The notes below the pieces were generated by a model. The model did not search any database. It was not told the origin of the DNA and saw only the letters and a list, made by a program, of their open reading frames with translations. The position numbers were made by a program, and so were the translations under genes. A stretch of DNA of 64,000 bases from Pseudomonadota bacterium (GTDB lineage: Bacteria; Myxococcota; Myxococcia; Myxococcales; Myxococcaceae): contig JAFAFL010000057.1 of the NCBI GenBank assembly GCA_023423535.1, positions 1 through 64,000 on the forward strand. The letters are read 5' to 3'. This document shows positions 58,898 through 64,000 of this stretch, piece after piece; the first letter of the stretch is position 1, and each line of letters begins with the position of its first letter.

Positions 58898-61726
58898 ATG
58901 GCCGACGACACCACGACCAAGCCGCCCCCGCCGCCCTCGGGGGGAGCCGGCGAGCTCATCCCCATCAACATCGAAGACGAGATGCGCAAGTCGTATCTCG
59001 ACTACTCGATGTCCGTGATCATCGGCCGCGCGCTGCCCGACGTGCGCGACGGATTGAAGCCGGTGCACCGCCGCATCCTCTTCGCGATGCACGACCTCGC
59101 GAACCACTGGAACCGGCCCTACAAGAAGTCGGCGCGCGTCGTCGGCGACGTCATCGGCAAGTACCACCCGCACGGTGACAGCGCGGTGTACGACGCGATG
59201 GTGCGGCTCGCGCAGACGTGGTCGATGCGCTACCCGCTGGTGGACGGGCAGGGGAACTTCGGCTCCATCGACGGCGATTCGCCGGCGGCCATGCGCTACA
59301 CCGAAGTGCGCATGGAGCGGCTCACTGAAGAGCTGCTCGCGGACCTCGACAAGGAGACGGTGGACTTCGGGCCGAACTACGACGGCTCGCTCGAGGAGCC
59401 GCTCGTCCTCCCCACGCGCTTCCCGAACCTGCTCGTCAACGGCTCGTCGGGCATCGCGGTCGGCATGACCACGAACATCCCGCCACACAACATGGGCGAG
59501 GTGATCGACGCGACGGTGCACCTCATCGACAACCCGAAGGCGAGCGTGCTCGAGCTGATGCGCTTCGTGCCGGGGCCGGACTTTCCGACGGCAGGGTTCA
59601 TCTCGGGGCGTGAGGGGATCCGCCGCGCCTACGAGACGGGCCGCGGGCAGATCTCGCTGCGCGCGCGGACGGAGATCGAGGTCGCGAAGAAGACCGAGCG
59701 CGAGAGCATCATCGTCACCGAGATCCCCTACCAGGTGAACAAGGCGCGGCTGATCGAGAAGATCGCCGAGCTGGTGCGGGAGAAGAAGCTCGAGGGCATC
59801 AGCGACATCCGCGACGAGAGCGACCGGCAGGGGATGCGGATCGTCATCGAGCTCAAGCGCGATGCGATCAGCCAGGTCGTGCTGAACAACCTCTTCGCCA
59901 TGACGCCGATGCAGACGACGTTCGGCGTGGTGATGCTCGCGATCGATCAGGGCGCGCCGCGGACCCTGTCGCTGAAGGAGGTGCTGGAGAAGTTCATCCT
60001 CCACCGCCGCGAGGTCGTCACCCGCCGCAGCCGCTTCGAGCTCAAGCGCGCGGAGGCGCGGCTGCACATCGTCGAGGGCCTGCTCGTCGCGCAGGACCTC
60101 ATCGACCAGGTCATCACGATCATCCGCCGGTCGAAGGACGTGGACGAGGCGCGCTGGGGCCTGATGCACATCCTCTCGCCGTCGCTCTACGAGCACGAGC
60201 GCTTCCGCGACCTGCCGCGGATCGATCCGGAGAAGGCGCGGGCGCAGATGAACGCGCTGGTGGAGCGCGCGCGCAACGTGGAGCCGGTGTACGGCGGGCT
60301 GTCGCACCGCTACTTCCCGGAGACGACCGAGGGCGGCCGGCACTACTCGGGCGGGTTCAGCGAGGAGCAGGCGAAGAACATCCTCGACATGCGCCTGCAG
60401 CGGCTGACCGGCATGCAGCGCGAGGAGCTCTTCAACGAGCTCATCGATCTGGTGCGCGAGATCGCGCGGCTGCGGGACATCCTCGGCAACGAGGCGTCGC
60501 TGCTCGACGTGATCAAGAAGGAGCTGGCGGACATCCGCGCGCGCTACGCGGATGCGCGGCGGACGGAGATCACCGGCGAGGTGGACGAGATCACCTCCGA
60601 GGATCTCATCGCCGAGGAGGACATGGTCGTCACCCTCTCGCACACCGGCTACGTGAAGCGCTCGCCGCTGAGCGAGTACCGGGCGCAGAAGCGCGGCGGC
60701 CGGGGGAAGACCGGGGCGGTCACGCGTGAGGACGACTTCGTCACCGACCTCTTCGTCGCGTCCACGCACGCGTACCTCATGCCCATCACCACCAAGGGCA
60801 AGCTCTACTGGCTGAAGGTGCACCAGATCCCGTCGGCCGGAAGGACCGCGCGCGGGAAGCCGATCGTGAACCTCGTGCAGTTCGGGGACGGGGAGACGCT
60901 GGCGCAGGTGCTCGTCACGCGCGAGTTCAGCGAGAACAAGTTCGTGTTCTTCGTCACCCGCAAGGGCGTGGTGAAGCGCACGGACCTCAGCGCGTTCAGC
61001 AACATCCGGGCGAACGGGATCATCGCGCTGGGCATCGACGAGGGCGACTCGCTGGTGGCGGTGAAGATCACCGACGGCACGAAGGACATCCTCCTCTCCA
61101 CCGCGCAGGGCATGAGCATCCGGTTCAAGGAGGACGACGTCCGCTCCATGGGCCGCACCGCGTACGGCGTGAAGGGCATCACGCTCGAGGACGGTGACGA
61201 GGTGGTGGGCGCGGACCTCGTGGAGCCGGGGACGACGATCCTCACCGTGACCGAGAACGGCTACGGCAAGCGCACCGAGGAGGGCGAGTACCGGCTCCAG
61301 GGCCGCGGCGGCAAGGGCATCATCGACATCAAGACCACCGAGCGGAACGGGCGCGTGGTCGGCATCGCGCAGGTGAAGGACACCGAAGAGGTGATGCTCG
61401 TCACCAACGGCGGAATGCTCATCCGCATGCGGGTGAAGGAGATCAGCGTCATCGGCCGCAATACGCAGGGCGTGCGGCTCATCAGTCTCGAGGGCGAGGA
61501 CGAGAAGGTGACCGGCATCTCGCGGCTGCCGGAGACCGCGCCGGAGAGCGAGCTCGATGAAGCGGTGGAGGCCGCGCACGCCGAGGCCGAAGCGGCGGGT
61601 GTGACCACCACCGACGCGACCGAAGCCACCGACGCGACCGACGCCACCGGGGCCGAAGAGGGCAGCGCCGAAGAGGGCTCCGACGTCGCCACCGAGGGTG
61701 AGGGCGAAGAGGGCGGCGAGCCGTAG
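58898..61726 (+). CDS. gyrA: DNA gyrase subunit A
   Basis: 942 residues. The breakage-reunion domain has catalytic Tyr134 (AAMRYTE) and an intact quinolone-determining region (Ser95 and Asp99 in HGDSAVYDAM, equivalent to E. coli Ser83 and Asp87), which predicts quinolone sensitivity. The beta-pinwheel C-terminal domain has a GyrA box (QKRGGRGKTG, near residue 595), which separates it from ParC. The protein ends in a long acidic Glu/Ala/Thr tail with short TDATEATDATDATG repeats, as in other GyrA proteins where the tail tunes supercoiling. It is not beside gyrB. Confidence 0.96.
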   Translation: MADDTTTKPPPPPSGGAGELIPINIEDEMRKSYLDYSMSVIIGRALPDVRDGLKPVHRRILFAMHDLANHWNRPYKKSARVVGDVIGKYHPHGDSAVYDAMVRLAQTWSMRYPLVDGQGNFGSIDGDSPAAMRYTEVRMERLTEELLADLDKETVDFGPNYDGSLEEPLVLPTRFPNLLVNGSSGIAVGMTTNIPPHNMGEVIDATVHLIDNPKASVLELMRFVPGPDFPTAGFISGREGIRRAYETGRGQISLRARTEIEVAKKTERESIIVTEIPYQVNKARLIEKIAELVREKKLEGISDIRDESDRQGMRIVIELKRDAISQVVLNNLFAMTPMQTTFGVVMLAIDQGAPRTLSLKEVLEKFILHRREVVTRRSRFELKRAEARLHIVEGLLVAQDLIDQVITIIRRSKDVDEARWGLMHILSPSLYEHERFRDLPRIDPEKARAQMNALVERARNVEPVYGGLSHRYFPETTEGGRHYSGGFSEEQAKNILDMRLQRLTGMQREELFNELIDLVREIARLRDILGNEASLLDVIKKELADIRARYADARRTEITGEVDEITSEDLIAEEDMVVTLSHTGYVKRSPLSEYRAQKRGGRGKTGAVTREDDFVTDLFVASTHAYLMPITTKGKLYWLKVHQIPSAGRTARGKPIVNLVQFGDGETLAQVLVTREFSENKFVFFVTRKGVVKRTDLSAFSNIRANGIIALGIDEGDSLVAVKITDGTKDILLSTAQGMSIRFKEDDVRSMGRTAYGVKGITLEDGDEVVGADLVEPGTTILTVTENGYGKRTEEGEYRLQGRGGKGIIDIKTTERNGRVVGIAQVKDTEEVMLVTNGGMLIRMRVKEISVIGRNTQGVRLISLEGEDEKVTGISRLPETAPESELDEAVEAAHAEAEAAGVTTTDATEATDATDATGAEEGSAEEGSDVATEGEGEEGGEP

Positions 61727-61754
61727 CCGTTCGGAACAGGTTCTGAGAACACGG

Positions 61755-61794
61755 ACGCGCGGGCGTGCACGCAATGGTGTGCACGCCCGCGCGT
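61755..61794 (+). terminator. Perfect 16-bp hairpin after gyrA
   Basis: ACGCGCGGGCGTGCAC and its exact complement form a 16-bp stem with an 8-base loop, starting 29 bases after the gyrA stop. Only a short A/T-poor tail follows, so it may end transcription with Rho or protect the mRNA end rather than act as a classical intrinsic terminator. Confidence 0.65.
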
Positions 61795-61803
61795 AGTGCG
61801 TTC

Positions 61804-62019
61804 ATGGACCAGCCGATCCTCAACGCTGAACCGGCGCCGCGCTCGCGGCTGAAGCTGAGGCTCCTCGCCGTGGCGGCGGTGGCCTACGTGCTGCTGCCGC
61901 TCGACGCCATCCCCGACGTGGTGCCGATCGTCGGGTGGATGGACGACGCCGGCGTGCTCTCCGCGGTGGCGCTGTTCGCGGCGCAGGAGCTGCGGAAGCG
62001 CCGGCGCGTGCAGGCCTAG
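61804..62019 (+). CDS. YkvA/DUF1232-family small membrane protein
   Basis: 71 residues from the ATG at 61804, after the gyrA hairpin. The family signature LLPLDAIPDVVPIVGWMDD lies in a hydrophobic segment, followed by a short basic tail (RKRRRVQA). YkvA-like proteins are small membrane proteins of unknown function. The upstream GTG at 61765 would start inside the hairpin and add a non-conserved extension, so it is not favoured. Confidence 0.75.
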   Translation: MDQPILNAEPAPRSRLKLRLLAVAAVAYVLLPLDAIPDVVPIVGWMDDAGVLSAVALFAAQELRKRRRVQA

Positions 62020-62025
62020 CGGGCG

Positions 62026-62235
62026 TTACGGCGCGTGCGGCTTCGGCCCGCGCGAGGTCCCCGGATCGTGGAAGGCCTCCTCGCCTTCGGCCACGCCGGG
62101 CGTCTTGCCGGGCTCGTTGGGATAGGGCCGGTCGCTCCGGTCTTCGCCTCCCTCGGCCTTGCCGGGCGTCTTGCCGGGGCCAGTGCCGGCGCCTGCGTCG
62201 CGGCGGATCTTCGGATCGAGCTTCTCGTCAGCCAT
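62026..62235 (-). CDS. Small hydrophilic repeat-containing protein
   Basis: 69 residues from the ATG at 62235, preceded by a very strong GAGGAGG ribosome site. The sequence contains two similar segments, TGPGKTPGKAEGGEDR and NEPGKTPGVAEGEEAF, linked by a charged spacer. It is highly charged, Gly/Pro-rich and without secondary structure, suggesting an intrinsically disordered stress-type protein. It is convergent with the DUF1232 gene. I recognise no family. Confidence 0.55.
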   Translation of the reverse strand: MADEKLDPKIRRDAGAGTGPGKTPGKAEGGEDRSDRPYPNEPGKTPGVAEGEEAFHDPGTSRGPKPHAP

Positions 62236-62357
62236 GGTGTTCCTCCTCTCCGCAGAAGGTGCGCACGCCGCCACCTACGAGGATCGGCGCGCACGCCCAG
62301 CAGCCGGGCGGTCGGCGCACGTTGGAGAGAAGCCGCGCGCGTGACCACCTTCCCCCG

Positions 62358-62867
62358 GTGAACGCGACCGAGCTCGAGAAGATCCTGCAGGCGAACGAGA
62401 CCGAGCGCGGCGGGCCGCTCGCTCGCGGGCTGGCGTACGCGCAGGGAGGCTGGTGGCTCGCGACCGGGCTGTGGCCGGTCCTCCACCTCCGCTCCTTCGA
62501 GCGCGTCACCGGTCGCAAGCGCGAGGGCTGGCTGGTGAAGACGCTCGGCGGCCTCATCGCGGCGGTGGGCGGGGTGATGCTGCTGTCGGCGAAGCGAAGT
62601 CAGGTGACGCCGGAGCTGCGGCTGCTGGGGCTCGGCAGCGCGCTGGCAATGGCGGTGTCCGACGTGTGGTACCCGCTGCGTGGCCGGGTGAAGAAGGTGT
62701 ACCTCGCGGACGCGGCGGCGGAGGCGGCGCTGGTGGGCGGATGGCTCCTCGCGAGTTCGAAGCGCCAGCAGGAGAAGCACGCCGCGCGCGCGAAGCTCTA
62801 CGTCGCCGAGCTGCTCTCCGGGAAGCACCGCGACGCGAGCTCCACCACGGTCGTCGCGCCGGTGTGA
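62358..62867 (+). CDS. Membrane protein of unknown function
   Basis: 169 residues from GTG 62358. Three hydrophobic stretches are visible (about 36-51, 66-80 and 87-100), with a further helix at 119-129 and an Lys/Gln-rich tail. The pattern is seen in uncharacterised small membrane proteins of Myxococcota and Actinobacteria. Longer open frames upstream overlap the antisense small gene and are not needed. No family was recognised. Confidence 0.58.
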   Translation: MNATELEKILQANETERGGPLARGLAYAQGGWWLATGLWPVLHLRSFERVTGRKREGWLVKTLGGLIAAVGGVMLLSAKRSQVTPELRLLGLGSALAMAVSDVWYPLRGRVKKVYLADAAAEAALVGGWLLASSKRQQEKHAARAKLYVAELLSGKHRDASSTTVVAPV

Positions 62868-62896
62868 GCCGCGTGATGGGGAGGCACAGGAGCGTC

Positions 62897-62905
62897 TGAT
62901 ATACT
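62897..62905 (+). promoter_or_regulatory. Extended -10 promoter of the OPT transporter gene
   Basis: TGATATACT carries TG one base before TATACT (extended -10 element), 45 bases before the transporter ATG. No clear -35 is visible, as is usual for this type. Confidence 0.45.
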
Positions 62906-62950
62906 GCCCCGTTCGTTCGCCGACTTTTCCGGTGAGCGCATGGAGCGGAC

Positions 62951-64000
62951 ATGACCGAACCGTCCCCGGCCGCGCAGCTTCGGCCGTCCCCTCACGGAGA
63001 GCCCCACGCCGCGGGTCCTCTCATCACCGAGCACGAACGGCGCATCTCGTCGAAGCCCTACCGCGAGGTGACGGTGGCGGGCATGGCGCTCGGCATCGTC
63101 GTCGGCATCGTGCTCACCGCGAGCATGACCTACGCGGGGCTGCTCATCGGCTTCGTGGTGCCGGCTTCGACGGTGGCGGCGATCCTCGGCTGGGGCCTGT
63201 TGCGCGGGGTGATGCGGCGCGGCTCCATCGTGGAGAACAACATCAACCAGACGGTCGCCTCGGGCATCAACAACGCGGCGGCGGGCGTCATCTTCACCTT
63301 CCCCGCGCTGTTCCTCATGGGGAGCGAGGTGACCTTCAACCCCTGGGCGATCGGCGCGGCGTCGGTGGCGGGCGCGTTCCTCGGGACGCTCTTCATCATT
63401 CCGCTGCGCAAGCAGATGATCGAGTTCGAGCGCCTGCGCTTTCCCTCCGGCATCGCGGTGGCGGAGATCCTCCGCTCGCCCGGCGCGGGCGCGAAGAAGT
63501 CGGTCTATCTCATCGGCGCGAGCCTCCTCGGGCTCGCCTTCGGGCTCGTCGCCGCGTTCGAGATCATCCCGGAGAAGGTGGACCTCGGCAGGGCGCTGGG
63601 CATGCCCGCGTACATCCCCAACGTGTGGGCGCTCTCGCTGCTCTCGCTCGGTGCCGGCTACATCAGCGGCCGGCCGGGGCTGATGGTGCTCGCGGGCGGC
63701 GTGCTGGCGAACTGGGTGGTGGCGCCGATGGTGGTGCAGATGGGTTGGATCGAGGTCCCGCCGGGGACGGCGCCCGCGGACGTGGGATCGTTCTACGCGA
63801 GCGCGGTGTACGGGAAGATCAACCGGCCGCTCGGGATCGGTTTGCTCATCGGCGGCGCGCTGGCGGGCATCGTCGTCGCGGGGCCGATGCTCAAGGCGGC
63901 GCTGAAGAGCATCAGCGGCGGAAAGGCGGGAGGCTCTGACGAGCTTCCGGTGACGTGGCTCTACGGCGGCGTGGTGGCGTCGCTGGTGGTGCTCGGCGCG
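62951..64000 (+). CDS. OPT-family transporter, 3' end outside the window
   Basis: 350 codons are visible, in frame from the ATG at 62951 to the last base, so the 3' part is missing. After a hydrophilic N-terminus of about 35 residues come many membrane helices. EVTVAGMALGIVVGIVLTASM, then ENNINQTVASGINNAAAGVIFTFPAL and the FPSGIAVAEIL segment are typical of the oligopeptide transporter (OPT) family, which imports oligopeptides or metal chelates with protons. The substrate cannot be read from this part. Confidence 0.88.
   Translation, partial: MTEPSPAAQLRPSPHGEPHAAGPLITEHERRISSKPYREVTVAGMALGIVVGIVLTASMTYAGLLIGFVVPASTVAAILGWGLLRGVMRRGSIVENNINQTVASGINNAAAGVIFTFPALFLMGSEVTFNPWAIGAASVAGAFLGTLFIIPLRKQMIEFERLRFPSGIAVAEILRSPGAGAKKSVYLIGASLLGLAFGLVAAFEIIPEKVDLGRALGMPAYIPNVWALSLLSLGAGYISGRPGLMVLAGGVLANWVVAPMVVQMGWIEVPPGTAPADVGSFYASAVYGKINRPLGIGLLIGGALAGIVVAGPMLKAALKSISGGKAGGSDELPVTWLYGGVVASLVVLGA

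Noticed and set aside
58706..61774. A 1022-codon open frame antisense to gyrA
   Set aside because: gyrA on the plus strand is unambiguous; the antisense frame has shadow-type composition and no domain.

Overview
The window looks like a chromosomal segment of a Myxococcota bacterium (myxobacterium-like). Almost every gene shows the strong G/C third-position bias of a very high-GC genome. Several features are typical of that group: MopE-type CDGxxNE repeats in a lipoprotein, a MYXO-CTERM-like tail (Cys, membrane helix, Arg cluster), an AgmX/PglI-like C-terminal domain, many lipoproteins, two-component systems of NtrC and NarL type, and numerous GTG starts. No rRNA, tRNA, CRISPR array, prophage or insertion sequence was recognised.

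Layout. 1-3.4 kb: the 3' end of a coiled-coil gene, then a more A/T-rich, degraded stretch with a broken endonuclease/exonuclease/phosphatase gene, a glycosyltransferase, and a toxin-antitoxin pair whose toxin is frameshifted. 3.5-5.7 kb: a J-domain protein, a YcxB-like membrane protein and ribonuclease Z. 5.9-10.3 kb: a lipoprotein that joins MopE-like repeats to a protein-arginine deiminase domain, a translationally coupled secreted HEAT-repeat protein, and remnants of a propeller lipoprotein. 10.3-17.9 kb: an NtrC-type regulator and its kinase, divergent from a TolC/ABC/HlyD/permease export operon, with a sigma-54 promoter and paired upstream palindromes between them. 18-25 kb: a hybrid response regulator-kinase, a CYTH protein, a phospholipase D family enzyme, a DUF2156 protein and a RapA-like SNF2 ATPase. 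25-33 kb: a long run of minus-strand genes (lipoprotein, MYXO-CTERM-like protein, AgmX-like protein, thioesterase, dicarboxylate/amino-acid symporter, membrane proteins, methyltransferase). 33-37 kb: an NHL-repeat lipoprotein, an orphan antitoxin and a NarL-type two-component pair.

At 36.8-37.1 kb, between the NarL-type kinase gene and a divergent membrane-protein gene, lie ten degenerate 21-bp repeats bracketed by two identical, inverted CRP-like sites. 37-54 kb: an MsbA-type ABC exporter, a membrane metallopeptidase, a Cys-cluster protein, DnaJ, an LpoA-like lipoprotein, a WD40 lipoprotein with a retropepsin-like insert, a VapBC-type pair with palindromic operators, a flavin reductase-like protein, a degenerate GT51-like protein, an orphan CpaF ATPase with a proline-rich tail and a TPR protein. 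54-64 kb: a Bcr/CflA efflux pump, a lipoprotein, a coupled EcsC/M48 peptidase pair, gyrA followed by a 16-bp perfect hairpin, small membrane proteins, and the 5' part of an OPT-family transporter that runs off the end.

The strongest leads are the deiminase lipoprotein with its coupled partner, the sigma-54-controlled export operon, and the 21-bp repeat array between matching CRP-like boxes. All functional calls rest on motifs read by eye; no database search was possible.
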